A stretch of DNA of 64,000 bases from Pseudomonas wadenswilerensis (GTDB lineage Bacteria > Pseudomonadota > Gammaproteobacteria > Pseudomonadales > Pseudomonadaceae), in the NCBI RefSeq assembly GCF_900497695.1, contig NZ_UIDD01000006.1:62001-126000 (forward strand), given 5' to 3'. The position numbers and the translations under genes are program-made. Below the pieces are notes generated by a model. That model searched no databases. It saw only the letters and a program-made list of their open reading frames with translations, and was not told where the DNA came from. Below, piece by piece: positions 19,499 to 27,954 of this stretch. The stretch's first letter is position 1. The number at the start of each line of letters is the position of its first letter.

Positions 19499-20494
19499 AT
19501 GTTCGAGGAAGAAAACGCGCAATGGGGGCTGGTGCATGCCCTGGTGCTGGATGGAAAAGGCGGTGCCCGTGCAATCGCCCGAACTGAACTGGACGCCCTT
19601 GCCCTGCAGCCCCAGGAAAGCCTGTGGCTGCACTGGGACCGCAGTCACCCGCAGACCCGCACCTGGCTGCGTCACGACAGCGGCCTGAACGAGTTCGCCT
19701 GCGACCTGCTGCTGGAGGAAAACACCCGTCCGCGCCTGCTGCCACTGCCGGAGGCGCAGATGCTGCTGTTTTTGCGCGGGGTCAACCTCAACCCCGGTGC
19801 CGAGCCTGAAGACATGGTTTCGGTGCGGATCTTCGCCGAGGCCCAGCGGGTGATCTCGCTGCGCCTGCGGCCGTTGCGCGCCAGTGATGAACTGCTGCAG
19901 CAACTGGCCGAAGGCCGCGGGCCGAAAACCGCTTCCGAGCTGCTGCTGAGCATGGCGCAACTGTTGACCGAAAAGGTCCAGGCGCTGATCAGCGACCTGT
20001 CGGAAGTGGTCGATGCCGAGGAAGAGAAGCTTGAAGCCGACAAACGCTATGCCCCGGACCAGGGCAGCCTGCAGCAGATCCGCCGACGGGCGGCCGGATT
20101 GCGGCGATTTCTCAATCCGCAGCGGGAAATCTACGCGCAACTGGCGCGCAACAAGTGGAGCTGGTTCGCCGCAGACGACGCCGACTACTGGAACGAACTC
20201 AACAACAGCCTGACCCGCTACCTGGAAGAGCTCGAGCTGACCCGCGAACGCGCCGCTCTGGTGCTCGAAAGCGAAGACCGGCGCCGCAGCGAGCGGATGA
20301 ACCGGACCATGTACCGTTTCGGCATCATCACTTGCATATTCCTGCCCATGAGCTTCGTGACCGGGCTGTTGGGCATCAACGTCGGCGGCATTCCAGGCTC
20401 CGACAGCCCGTACGGCTTTCTCTTCGCCAGCCTGCTGGTGCTGACCCTGGCGTTGGGGCAATGGTGGCTGTTTCGCCGCCTGCGCTGGGTGTGA
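19499..20494 (+). CDS. cmaX: CorA/ZntB-family divalent cation transporter CmaX
   Basis: 331 residues. A long cytoplasmic helical N-terminal part (SELLLSMAQLLTEKVQALISDLSEVVDAEE) is followed by two C-terminal membrane helices: FGIITCIFLPMSFVTGLLGIN and PYGFLFASLLVLTLALGQWW. The pore-loop signature is GINVGGIPGSDSP, the ZntB variant of CorA's GMN. In Pseudomonas this gene heads the cmaX-cfrX-cmpX-sigX-oprF locus, and that order is present here. The transported ion (Mg, Zn or other) is not fixed by sequence. Confidence 0.92.
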   Translation: MFEEENAQWGLVHALVLDGKGGARAIARTELDALALQPQESLWLHWDRSHPQTRTWLRHDSGLNEFACDLLLEENTRPRLLPLPEAQMLLFLRGVNLNPGAEPEDMVSVRIFAEAQRVISLRLRPLRASDELLQQLAEGRGPKTASELLLSMAQLLTEKVQALISDLSEVVDAEEEKLEADKRYAPDQGSLQQIRRRAAGLRRFLNPQREIYAQLARNKWSWFAADDADYWNELNNSLTRYLEELELTRERAALVLESEDRRRSERMNRTMYRFGIITCIFLPMSFVTGLLGINVGGIPGSDSPYGFLFASLLVLTLALGQWWLFRRLRWV

Positions 20495-20593
20495 AGATGA
20501 AATTTGTGAACATGCAGTCACAAACTGCCTGGCCGGTTCATGTGACCCGTTGTGTGGCGACCTCGTCTTTGACAGATATTGCGCGAGGTGCCC

Positions 20594-20842
20594 ATGCACG
20601 ATCCGTTTGAAGAATCCCTGCGAGACCTGCTCAAGGCATCGCCGTCCGGCCAGGACCGCGACGACGATGCCTGCCTGGGCCGGGTCCTGAAAACCGCCAA
20701 CCGCCAGGTTGGCGCGGGCGATCTGTTCAGCCTGCTGGGCCGCTGGAGCCAGGCGCTGATGATTGCCGTGAACAATGGCTCGGCGCATGTTGCGCCGGTG
20801 CGCCGTAACGCTACCGTTCGTAAAGCTGATAAGGCCGATTGA
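20594..20842 (+). CDS. cfrX: Small protein CfrX (CrfX)
   Basis: 82 residues from ATG 20594, with GAGGTG four bases upstream of the start. The sequence MHDPFEESLRDLLKASPSGQ is followed by a short amphipathic region (GDLFSLLGRWSQALMIAVN). It has no known catalytic domain. Identity rests on its fixed position between cmaX and cmpX, where P. aeruginosa and P. fluorescens carry cfrX/crfX. Its stop is 2 bp before the cmpX ATG, so the two are translationally close. Confidence 0.85.
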   Translation: MHDPFEESLRDLLKASPSGQDRDDDACLGRVLKTANRQVGAGDLFSLLGRWSQALMIAVNNGSAHVAPVRRNATVRKADKAD

Positions 20843-20844
20843 AT

Positions 20845-21669
20845 ATGGAACTTGATCTCTGGACCCAGAGCCTGGTCACCGCGATGACAGCGTTGTGGAC
20901 CAAAGTGGCGAACTTTATCCCCAACCTGTTCGGCGCTCTGGTTGTGGTGCTGCTGGGTTTCGTCGTGGCCAAGCTGCTCGACACCCTGCTGTCGAAACTG
21001 CTGGCCAAGCTCGGCCTGGATCGCCTGATGGGCGGCACCGGCCTGACCAAGATGCTCAGCCGGGTCGGCATCCAGGTGCCGATCTCGACCCTGATCGGCA
21101 AGATCGTCTACTGGTTCGTGCTGCTGATTTTCCTTGTTTCCGCCGCTGAGTCCCTGGGGCTTGAGCGCGTCTCGGCCACACTCGACATGCTTGCCCTGTA
21201 CCTGCCGAAAGTGTTCGGCGCGGCGCTGGTGCTGCTGGCGGGCGTATTGCTGGCGCAACTGGTCAACGGCCTGGTGCGCGGCGCCGCCGAAGGCATCGGC
21301 CTGGAATACGCCGCTGGCGTAGGGCGGATCGCCCAGGGCCTGGTCATTATTATCAGTATCTCGGTGGCAATCAGCCAGCTCGAGGTCAAGACCGACTTGC
21401 TCAATCACGTGATCGTCATCGGTTTGATTACCGTTGGTCTGGCCGTGGCGCTGGCCATGGGCCTGGGCAGCCGGGAAATTGCCGGGCAGATTCTCGCCGG
21501 AATTTACGTGCGTGAGCTTTATCAAGTGGGCCAACAAGTGCGGATTGGAGAGGTCGAAGGGCAGATCGAGGAGATCGGCACGGTCAAGACGACCCTGCTG
21601 ACCGACGACGGCGAGCTGGTGTCGTTGTCCAACCGGATTTTGCTCGAGCAGCGAGTCAATAGCCGCTAA
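20845..21669 (+). CDS. cmpX: Mechanosensitive-channel-like membrane protein CmpX
   Basis: 274 residues. Several membrane segments (FGALVVVLLGFVVAKLLDTL, IVYWFVLLIFLVSAAESLGL, VFGAALVLLAGVLLAQLVNG, LVIIISISVAISQLEV) are followed by a short MscS-like soluble domain (VGQQVRIGEVEGQIEEIGTV). This is the TM-helix/MscS type protein CmpX. In P. aeruginosa, loss of CmpX affects membrane state and SigX activity. Its place directly upstream of sigX supports the assignment. Confidence 0.92.
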   Translation: MELDLWTQSLVTAMTALWTKVANFIPNLFGALVVVLLGFVVAKLLDTLLSKLLAKLGLDRLMGGTGLTKMLSRVGIQVPISTLIGKIVYWFVLLIFLVSAAESLGLERVSATLDMLALYLPKVFGAALVLLAGVLLAQLVNGLVRGAAEGIGLEYAAGVGRIAQGLVIIISISVAISQLEVKTDLLNHVIVIGLITVGLAVALAMGLGSREIAGQILAGIYVRELYQVGQQVRIGEVEGQIEEIGTVKTTLLTDDGELVSLSNRILLEQRVNSR

Positions 21670-21695
21670 CCGGGCAAATCCTGCTAATGTATGCC

Positions 21696-21728
21696 GCCGC
21701 AAAAATACCCCAGGCAGGGGTATGCGGC
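21696..21728. terminator. Hairpin between cmpX and sigX
   Basis: Perfect 7-bp stem ATACCCC/GGGGTAT with a 5-base loop, extended by GCCGC/GCGGC after an A-rich bulge. No T-run follows, so it may be a transcript structure upstream of sigX instead of a full terminator. Confidence 0.45.
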
Positions 21729-21759
21729 GACATTGACCTGACTGTCGGCCAGATCCGTT

Positions 21760-22350
21760 TTGAATAAAGTTCACTCGCTGCCCATGCGTTACGACCCCCG
21801 CGAGCTCACCGATGAGGAGTTGGTGGCGCGTTCGCATGAGGAGCTGTTTCATGTTACTCGCGCGTATGAGGAGCTCATGCGCCGCTACCAACGAACTCTT
21901 TTTAACGTCTGTGCGCGTTATTTAGGGAACGATCGGGACGCTGACGATGTCTGTCAGGAGGTGATGCTCAAGGTGCTCTATGGGCTGAAGAACTTCGAGG
22001 GCAAATCGAAGTTCAAGACATGGCTCTACAGCATCACCTACAACGAATGCATCACCCAGTACCGCAAGGAGCGGCGCAAACGTCGACTGATGGATGCCTT
22101 GAGTCTTGATCCACTCGAGGAGGCCTCGGAAGAGAAGGCGCCAAAACCGGAAGAGAAAGGCGGGCTGGACAAATGGCTAGTGCATGTCAATCCGATTGAC
22201 CGCGAGATTCTGGTGCTTCGATTTGTCGCAGAACTGGAATTTCAGGAAATCGCCGATATCATGCATATGGGCCTGAGCGCAACGAAAATGCGGTACAAGC
22301 GTGCGCTTGACAAGCTACGTGAGAAATTTGCGGGCCTCACTGAAACTTAG
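21760..22350 (+). CDS. sigX: ECF sigma factor SigX
   Basis: 196 residues from a TTG start (MNKVHSLPMRYDPRELTDEE), matching the family length. The next start is an ATG at 21784. Sigma-2 region: RYLGNDRDADDVCQEVMLKVLY. Promoter-melting region: FKTWLYSITYNECITQYRKE. Sigma-4 helix-turn-helix: LEFQEIADIMHMGLSATKMR. No anti-sigma gene adjoins; SigX of Pseudomonas is thought to respond to envelope state, with CmpX nearby. It drives oprF and membrane lipid genes. The DNA around 21770-22340 is less GC-rich than the neighbours, a known feature of this conserved gene. Confidence 0.96.
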   Translation: MNKVHSLPMRYDPRELTDEELVARSHEELFHVTRAYEELMRRYQRTLFNVCARYLGNDRDADDVCQEVMLKVLYGLKNFEGKSKFKTWLYSITYNECITQYRKERRKRRLMDALSLDPLEEASEEKAPKPEEKGGLDKWLVHVNPIDREILVLRFVAELEFQEIADIMHMGLSATKMRYKRALDKLREKFAGLTET

Positions 22351-22375
22351 TGGCGCGCAAATATCTCTAACGTAC

Positions 22376-22399
22376 CGGCAAGTTCTGCTAGACTTGCCG
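22376..22399 (+). terminator. Hairpin between sigX and oprF
   Basis: Perfect 8-bp arms CGGCAAGT/ACTTGCCG around an 8-base loop, about 60 bp before the oprF start region. It could attenuate sigX read-through so that oprF is driven mostly by its own promoter in 22400-22460. No clear T-run is present. Confidence 0.45.
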
Positions 22400-22460
22400 T
22401 CGAGTTGTCCCCCGGATGTTGGTGGGACTGCTTAACTATCACCAGATGGGGATTTAACGG

Positions 22461-23498
22461 ATGAAATTGAAAAACACCTTGGGCTTGGCCATTGGTTCTC
22501 TTGTAGCCGCAACTTCCTTCGGCGCTCTGGCACAAGGCCAAGGCGCAGTCGAAATTGAAGGCAACGTTACCAAGCAGTACTACGACAGCGAGCGCAATTT
22601 CAAGAACACTGGCACCAATCCTGGTGTTCGCCTCGGTTACTTCCTGACCGACGACCTGTCCCTGGACCTGGGCTACAACGAGACTCACAACGCTCGTGGC
22701 GAAGTCTTCAACAAAGACATCAAAGGTTCCAAGGCCAAGCTGGACGCTACCTACCACTTCGGTACCGTCGGCGACGCTCTGCGTCCTTACGTTTCGGCTG
22801 GTTTCGCTCACGAGAGCCTGGGCCAGGCTGAGCGCGGCGGCCGTGACCACTCCACCTTCGCCAACGTTGGCGCTGGCGCCAAGTGGTACATCACCGACAT
22901 GTTCTTCGCCCGTGCCGGCGTTGAAGCCATGTACAACATCGACAACGGCAACACCGAGTGGGGTCCGACCGTTGGTCTGGGTCTGAACTTCGGTGGTAGC
23001 GGTGGCAAGGTTGAAGCCGCTCCTGCTCCAGTTGCTGAAGTCTGCTCCGACAGCGACAACGATGGCGTCTGCGACAACGTCGACAAGTGCCCTGACACCC
23101 CTGCCAACGTTACCGTTGACGCTGACGGCTGCCCAGCTGTTGCTGAAGTCGTACGTGTTGAGCTGGACGTCAAGTTCGACTTCGACAAGTCGGTCGTCAA
23201 GCAAAACAGCTACGGCGACATCAAGAACCTGGCTGACTTCATGAAGCAGTACCCACAGACCACCACCACTGTTGAAGGTCACACTGACTCCGTCGGTCCT
23301 GACGCTTACAACCAGAAGCTGTCCGAGCGTCGTGCAAACGCCGTTAAACAGGTTCTGACCAACGAGTACGGTGTTGAGTCGACTCGCGTTGAGTCGGTTG
23401 GCTACGGTGAAACCCGTCCGGTTGCTGACAACGCCACCGACGCTGGTCGCGCTGTTAACCGTCGCGTAGAAGCACAAGTAGAAGCCCAAGCCAAGTAA
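22461..23498 (+). CDS. oprF: Major outer-membrane porin OprF
   Basis: 345 residues. The signal peptide MKLKNTLGLAIGSLVAATSF ends at ALAQ. An eight-strand beta-barrel of about 160 residues follows, then a linker rich in Pro/Ala with a four-cysteine, Asp-rich segment (CSDSDNDGVCDNVDKCPDTP). The C-terminal OmpA domain binds peptidoglycan (FDFDKSVVKQNSYGDIKNLA, VEGHTDSVGPDAYNQKLSER). It is the main structural porin. Codon use is strongly optimised, as expected of a highly expressed gene. An efficient terminator follows. Confidence 0.98.
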   Translation: MKLKNTLGLAIGSLVAATSFGALAQGQGAVEIEGNVTKQYYDSERNFKNTGTNPGVRLGYFLTDDLSLDLGYNETHNARGEVFNKDIKGSKAKLDATYHFGTVGDALRPYVSAGFAHESLGQAERGGRDHSTFANVGAGAKWYITDMFFARAGVEAMYNIDNGNTEWGPTVGLGLNFGGSGGKVEAAPAPVAEVCSDSDNDGVCDNVDKCPDTPANVTVDADGCPAVAEVVRVELDVKFDFDKSVVKQNSYGDIKNLADFMKQYPQTTTTVEGHTDSVGPDAYNQKLSERRANAVKQVLTNEYGVESTRVESVGYGETRPVADNATDAGRAVNRRVEAQVEAQAK

Positions 23499-23516
23499 TT
23501 GGTCCAAGCCCTACTG

Positions 23517-23542
23517 AAAAGCCCGGCCTAGGCCGGGCTTTT
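23517..23542. terminator. Intrinsic terminator of oprF
   Basis: AAAAGCCCGGCC-TA-GGCCGGGCTTTT forms a near-perfect palindrome ending in a T-run on the plus strand and, by symmetry, on the minus strand. It lies between the converging oprF and cobA genes and probably serves both. Confidence 0.93.
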
Positions 23543-23555
23543 CTTTGCCTGCGAT

Positions 23556-24293
23556 TCAGGCTGTCAGTTGCATCAGCGCCGCACTGTCCGCTGCCGCCAC
23601 CTCACCGATCACCAGGATCGCCGGGCTGCTCAGCTTGAAGCGGGCGGCATCCAGGCACAGCTGCGCCAGGCTGCTGCGTTGCTCGCGCTGTTGGGGGAGC
23701 GAGGCGTTCTCGATCATGGCCACCGGCGTCTGCGCCGCCAGGCCACCTGCCAGCAAGCCCTGCTGCACCTCTTCCAGTTTGCTCACGCCCATGTACACCA
23801 CCAGGGTGGTACCGCCCTGGGCCAGCGCCTGCCAGTTCAACGGACTGTCATCCTGGGTGTGGGCGGTGACCAGGGTCACGCCACGGCTGACGCCGCGCAA
23901 GGTCAGCGAGATGCCGCATTGGGTCGCGCCGGCCAGGCCGGCGGTAATGCCGTTGACCAGCTCGGTTTCGATGCCATGGGCCTGCAGCCAGGCTGCCTCT
24001 TCGCCGCCGCGGCCAAAGATGCACGGATCACCGCCCTTGAGGCGGGCCACGCAGCGGCCCTGGCGGGCGTAACGCAGCATCAGGCGCTGAATGAAGGCTT
24101 GCGGCGTGGAGCGGCAACCACCGCGTTTACCCACGGCAATTACTCGCGCCTGCGGGCAGTGTTCAAGGATCTGCGGGTTGACCAGGTCATCGATCAGCAC
24201 GACTTCGGCTTCGGCCAGGGCGCGGACCGCCTTGAGGGTCAAAAGCTCCGGATCACCGGGGCCGGCACCAATCAGCCAGACTTTCGCATGCAT
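23556..24293 (-). CDS. cobA: Uroporphyrinogen-III C-methyltransferase
   Basis: 245 residues. It begins MHAKVWLIGAGPGDPELLTL, the SAM-binding P-loop of precorrin methylases. RLKGGDPCIFGRGGEEAAWL and LVVYMGVSKLEEVQQGLLAG are the other conserved blocks. It makes precorrin-2 from uroporphyrinogen III using two SAM, feeding siroheme (the nitrite and sulfite reductase cofactor) and cobalamin. It lies at the 3' end of the nasS-nasT-nasA-kinase group, which fits a siroheme role in nitrate assimilation. Confidence 0.95.
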   Translation of the reverse strand: MHAKVWLIGAGPGDPELLTLKAVRALAEAEVVLIDDLVNPQILEHCPQARVIAVGKRGGCRSTPQAFIQRLMLRYARQGRCVARLKGGDPCIFGRGGEEAAWLQAHGIETELVNGITAGLAGATQCGISLTLRGVSRGVTLVTAHTQDDSPLNWQALAQGGTTLVVYMGVSKLEEVQQGLLAGGLAAQTPVAMIENASLPQQREQRSSLAQLCLDAARFKLSSPAILVIGEVAAADSAALMQLTA

Positions 24294-24322
24294 AGAATTT
24301 TCCTCATCGGCAAAGGGTGCCG

Positions 24323-25993
24323 TCAGCCTTTTAGCAGGCTGATCAGCAGGATCAGGTTGAGTAACAAGGACAGCAGCGCCAGGCCGCGCCAGACCTTCAG
24401 CGGTTCGCGTTCAAGCAGTGGCCGCGGGCGCACACTCAACGGCTGGCGTTCGCCTTGTTCAAGCAGCAACAGCCATTGCTCGGCGGTTTCAAAGCGTTGC
24501 TGTGGATCGGCCACCAGCGCCTGGGCGAGGTTGTGTTCGAGCCATTCGGGCAGGTCTGGGCGATAACGTGCGGCGCTGCCCGCCTGGGTGAAGCGCGGGC
24601 GCTGGAAAGCCTCGATTTCGCCATAGGGGTAGTGGCCGGTGAGCAGGTAGAACAGCGTCACGCCAACGCTGTACAGGTCTTGCTGCGCGCTGGGCGGCGT
24701 GCCTTCGAAGGCTTCGGGGGCAATGAACGATGGCGTGCCTGGCAGCTCATGGGCGCGGTCTTCGGAGAGCCCCGGGCAGAAGGCCAGGCCGAAATCCAGC
24801 AGGCGCAGTTGACCGTCATCGCCCAGGTGCAGGTTCTCCGGCTTGATGTCCCGATGGAGGATATTGCGCCGGTGCAGCAGGCCCACCGCCTGCAGCAGTT
24901 GCTGGGCCAGTGACTGCCATTGGGCCAGCGGCAAAGGGCCGCTGCGGGCGAAAAGCTGCGCCAGGGTCTGGCCCGGGTATTCGCGCATCAGGTAGTACAG
25001 GTGCTGACGCTGGCTGGCCGGGTGCACTTCGGGGAAATAGCGCCCGGCCACCCTGCGCATGAACCATTCTTCGAGCAGCAGGGCTTGCTGCGCACCGGGT
25101 TCGTCCTTGCGCTCGGCAGGCAGGGTTTTCAGCAGCCATGCCTGTTGCTGATGGTCCAGTACGCGGTACAGCAAGGATTGGCGGCTGTGGCCCAACTGTT
25201 GTTCGACCCGCCAGCCGTCAATCAACTGCCCGCTGCGCAGGGCGACCGGCAACGGCCACTGTTGCAGTTGCGCCAGGGAATCGCCAAGGTTGCTGGCACC
25301 CAGTTGCTCGACCCGTACCAGCAGCGCGCTGGCGTTGTCCTGGCTGCCGCTGTGGTGGGCTGAGCTCACCAGGGTCTGGGCGGCATCCTGCAGGTCGATC
25401 TGTTCACGCAGCACAGCCCTGATCTGCGCTTCGCTGAGGCTGGCCCAGACGCCATCGCTGAGCAGTACGAAGCATTCGCCGCTCTGCAGGTCGCCTTCCA
25501 GATAGTCGACCTGCAGGTGCTGGTCCAGGCCCAGAGCTCGCTTGAGCACGTGCTGCATGCCCGGTTGGTCCCAGACGTGATCTTCGCTGATGCGTTGCAG
25601 TTGCCCTGCCGCCCAGCGGTAGATCCGGCAGTCGCCGACATGCGCCAGGGTGAAGCGTCGCCCGCGCAACACCAGGGCGCTGAGGGTGGTCAGCAACGGC
25701 TGGCCGCCGCCGTTAGCGCGCAACCAGCGGTTTTGCGCCAGCAGCAGGCGGTCCAGGGCCTGGGCCACGCCCCAGGTGGGCGGCGTGGCGTAGTAGTCCA
25801 GGGCCAGCGCCTGCAGGCTCGCCCGCGCCGCCAGGCCACCGTCGGCGCACTGGCTGACACCATCGGCGAGAGCGAACAGGTAGCCTTTGCTGGCGGCCAG
25901 TTCCGGGTTGGGGGTCACCAGGCGCAGGGCGTCCTGGTTTTCCTCCCGGGGGCCGCTGGCGCTGGCCTGGGCAAAGCTCAGTTGCAGGTTCAT
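24323..25993 (-). CDS. Fused PP2C-type phosphatase and Ser/Thr protein kinase, membrane-anchored
   Basis: 556 residues. Residues ~1-240 form a PP2C phosphatase domain: ALADGVSQCADGGLAA, TLAHVGDCRIYRW, VLLSDGVWASL and SQDNASALLVRV give the metal-binding aspartates. Residues ~255-520 form a Hanks-type kinase: HRRNILHRDIKPENLHLGDD holds the catalytic HRD, LLDFGLAFCPG the DFG, and GTPSFIAPEAFEG the activation segment. A C-terminal membrane helix (LALLSLLLNLILLISLLKG) follows. Opposing activities in one chain are unusual. It is encoded 10 bp after nasA, so a role in nitrate assimilation is inferred from position only. Confidence 0.93.
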   Translation of the reverse strand: MNLQLSFAQASASGPREENQDALRLVTPNPELAASKGYLFALADGVSQCADGGLAARASLQALALDYYATPPTWGVAQALDRLLLAQNRWLRANGGGQPLLTTLSALVLRGRRFTLAHVGDCRIYRWAAGQLQRISEDHVWDQPGMQHVLKRALGLDQHLQVDYLEGDLQSGECFVLLSDGVWASLSEAQIRAVLREQIDLQDAAQTLVSSAHHSGSQDNASALLVRVEQLGASNLGDSLAQLQQWPLPVALRSGQLIDGWRVEQQLGHSRQSLLYRVLDHQQQAWLLKTLPAERKDEPGAQQALLLEEWFMRRVAGRYFPEVHPASQRQHLYYLMREYPGQTLAQLFARSGPLPLAQWQSLAQQLLQAVGLLHRRNILHRDIKPENLHLGDDGQLRLLDFGLAFCPGLSEDRAHELPGTPSFIAPEAFEGTPPSAQQDLYSVGVTLFYLLTGHYPYGEIEAFQRPRFTQAGSAARYRPDLPEWLEHNLAQALVADPQQRFETAEQWLLLLEQGERQPLSVRPRPLLEREPLKVWRGLALLSLLLNLILLISLLKG

Positions 25994-26003
25994 GGGGTAA
26001 TCC

Positions 26004-27215
26004 TCAGACCCGCGCCGCGGTCACCGCCGCCGAACCCCAGGTGGTGCGCCAGCGCTGCTTGACGCCGTGCAGACCGAACCAGGCAAGGATGCCGAGGCTG
26101 GCGAATAGCCATAGACCCAACTGATAGTCGCCGGTGTGTTGCTTGATCGTCCCCAGGCCCGCGGCGAGCAGGAAACCGCCGATGCCGCCGGCCATGCCGA
26201 TCAATCCGGTCATCACGCCGATTTCCTGGCGAAAGCGCTGCGGCACCAGCTGGAACACGGCGCCGTTGCCGGCACCCAGGCCGAGCATGGCGCTGACGAA
26301 CAGGGCCAGGGCAGCCACCGCGCTGGGCAGGTTGAAGCCGACGGCGGCAATGCAGATGGCGGCGACGCTGTACATCGCCAGCAAGGTGCGGATACCGCCG
26401 AAGCGATCAGCCAGGGCGCCACCCAACGGGCGCATCAGGCTACCGGCGAATACGCAGGCGGCGGTGTAGTAGCCGGCGGTCACCGGGCTCAGGCCGTACT
26501 GGTCGTTGAAGTAGCCGGGCAGGGCACTGGCCAGGCCAATGAAGCCGCCGAAGGTGACGCTGTAGAAGAACATGAACCACCAGCTGTCACGGTCGCCCAG
26601 GGCCTTGAGGTAATCGGCCAGGGCTTTGGGCTTGGGCCGTTCGGGGGCATTGCGCGCCAGCAGGCTGAACAGCACCAGGGTCAGCAGCAGCGGGATCACG
26701 GCGAAGCCGAACACGTTGTTCCAGCCAAAACCTGCGGCCAGGGCCGGGGCCAGCAGGGCGGCGAACACGGTGCCGGAGTTGCCGGCGCCGGCGATGCCCA
26801 TGGCCTTGCCCTGGTGCTGCGCCGGGTACCACTGCGAGGCCAGCGGCAGCGAAACGGCAAACGAGGCCCCGGCAACGCCGAGGAATACCCCGAGCAACAA
26901 GGCCTGTTCGTAGCTGTGGATACCCAGGCGCCAGGCACAGAACAGCGCGACGATGACAATCACCTGGCCGATCAGCCCGGCAGTCTTGGGTGACAGCCGG
27001 TCCACCAGCAGGCCCATGACAAAGCGCAGGATCGCCCCGGCAAGGATCGGCGTAGCCACCATCAGCCCCCGCTGCTGGGTGGTCAGTTGCAGGTCGGCGG
27101 CGATCTGCACCGCCAGCGGACCAAGCAGGTACCAGACCATGAAGCTCAGGTCGAAATACAGAAAGGCGGCGAACAGGGTGGGGACATGCCCGGACTTCCA
27201 GAAACTCGTATTCAT
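26004..27215 (-). CDS. nasA: Nitrate/nitrite MFS transporter
   Basis: 403 residues with about twelve hydrophobic segments. The NarK/NasA family signatures are present: DLSFMVWYLLGPLAVQIAAD with the substrate-facing region, GVAGASFAVSLPLASQWYPA with the glycine-rich nitrate signature, and GAGNGAVFQLVPQRFRQEIG as the second nitrate motif. It imports nitrate for assimilation. GAGGTG precedes the ATG. It lies downstream of nasS-nasT behind a structured leader that looks like an NasT target. Confidence 0.93.
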   Translation of the reverse strand: MNTSFWKSGHVPTLFAAFLYFDLSFMVWYLLGPLAVQIAADLQLTTQQRGLMVATPILAGAILRFVMGLLVDRLSPKTAGLIGQVIVIVALFCAWRLGIHSYEQALLLGVFLGVAGASFAVSLPLASQWYPAQHQGKAMGIAGAGNSGTVFAALLAPALAAGFGWNNVFGFAVIPLLLTLVLFSLLARNAPERPKPKALADYLKALGDRDSWWFMFFYSVTFGGFIGLASALPGYFNDQYGLSPVTAGYYTAACVFAGSLMRPLGGALADRFGGIRTLLAMYSVAAICIAAVGFNLPSAVAALALFVSAMLGLGAGNGAVFQLVPQRFRQEIGVMTGLIGMAGGIGGFLLAAGLGTIKQHTGDYQLGLWLFASLGILAWFGLHGVKQRWRTTWGSAAVTAARV

Positions 27216-27245
27216 CGAACACCTCGTTGAACAGGGACGGAAACG

Positions 27246-27328
27246 AAAAAGACGTCGCCACCCGACCCGCTTGCGCGAGTGGGGGTGCGACGTCTTTGTC
27301 GTGAAGGGGGCAACCGCCGTTGGCTACC
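27246..27328 (-). promoter_or_regulatory. nasA leader: ANTAR-type hexaloop hairpin plus intrinsic terminator
   Basis: Reading the minus strand, 27328-27309 gives a 7-bp stem (GGTAGCC/GGTTGCC, two GU pairs) closed by the six-base loop AACGGC. It has A at position 1 and G at position 4, the signature recognised by ANTAR proteins. About 11 bases later, 27297-27248 forms a long stem (AAAGACGTCGC/GCGACGTCTTT plus ACCC/GGGT with one bulged base) followed by TTTTT at 27250-27246, an intrinsic terminator. It ends 30 bp before the nasA start. NasT is an ANTAR antiterminator in related bacteria, so this is a likely attenuator. A first hexaloop hairpin is not clear. Confidence 0.75.
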
Positions 27329-27365
27329 TGTCCTCTGGTGATAGCAAGAGCCGGGCCACAATCTC

Positions 27366-27941
27366 TCAGCCGAGCAAATCGCTCATGGCAATGATCTGCT
27401 CGGCCACCTGGATCAGCTTTTGTTGCTTGCTCATGGCCTGGCGGCGCATCAGGGTGTAGGCCTGTTCTTCGTTGCAGTCCTTCATTTTCATCAACAGACC
27501 CTTGGCCAGTTCGATCCGCTTGCGCTCCACCAGTTGCTGGTCGCGGGCCTGCAGCTGGGCCTTGAGCGCCTGGTCGCTTTCAAAGCGGGCCATGGCCACG
27601 TCAAGGATTGGCTGCAGCCGCGTGGCCTGGATGCCTTCGACGATGTAGGCGCTGACCCCGGCCTGGATGGCCTGGCGCATCACGCCGGGGTCGTGCTCGT
27701 CAGTGAACATGACGATCGGCCGCGGCCGGTCGCGGCTGACCAGTACCACCTGCTCCATGACATCACGGCCCGGTGACTCGGTATCGATCAGCACCACGTC
27801 CGGATGCACCGTTTCGACGCGCGCCGGCAGGTCGATGGTCAGGCCCGACTCTTCGATCACCTCGAAGCCGGCCTGGACCAGGGCGGCCTTGAGGCGACCG
27901 ACTTTTTTCGCGGTGTCGTCGATCAACAGGATTCGCAGCAT
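27366..27941 (-). CDS. nasT: ANTAR-domain response regulator NasT
   Basis: 191 residues from ATG 27941 (MLRILLIDDTAKKVGRLKAA); an upstream extension in frame is rejected because it overlaps nasS. The N-terminal receiver-like domain has the acidic DD and PDVVLIDTESPGRDV. The C-terminal ANTAR domain (LAKGLLMKMKDCNEEQAYTLMRRQAM) binds RNA. In the nitrate assimilation pathway NasS holds NasT inactive without nitrate; free NasT allows read-through of leader terminators. The gene sits between nasS (13 bp upstream) and the terminator-bearing leader of nasA. Confidence 0.94.
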   Translation of the reverse strand: MLRILLIDDTAKKVGRLKAALVQAGFEVIEESGLTIDLPARVETVHPDVVLIDTESPGRDVMEQVVLVSRDRPRPIVMFTDEHDPGVMRQAIQAGVSAYIVEGIQATRLQPILDVAMARFESDQALKAQLQARDQQLVERKRIELAKGLLMKMKDCNEEQAYTLMRRQAMSKQQKLIQVAEQIIAMSDLLG

Positions 27942-27954
27942 GCTTGCGTCTCCT

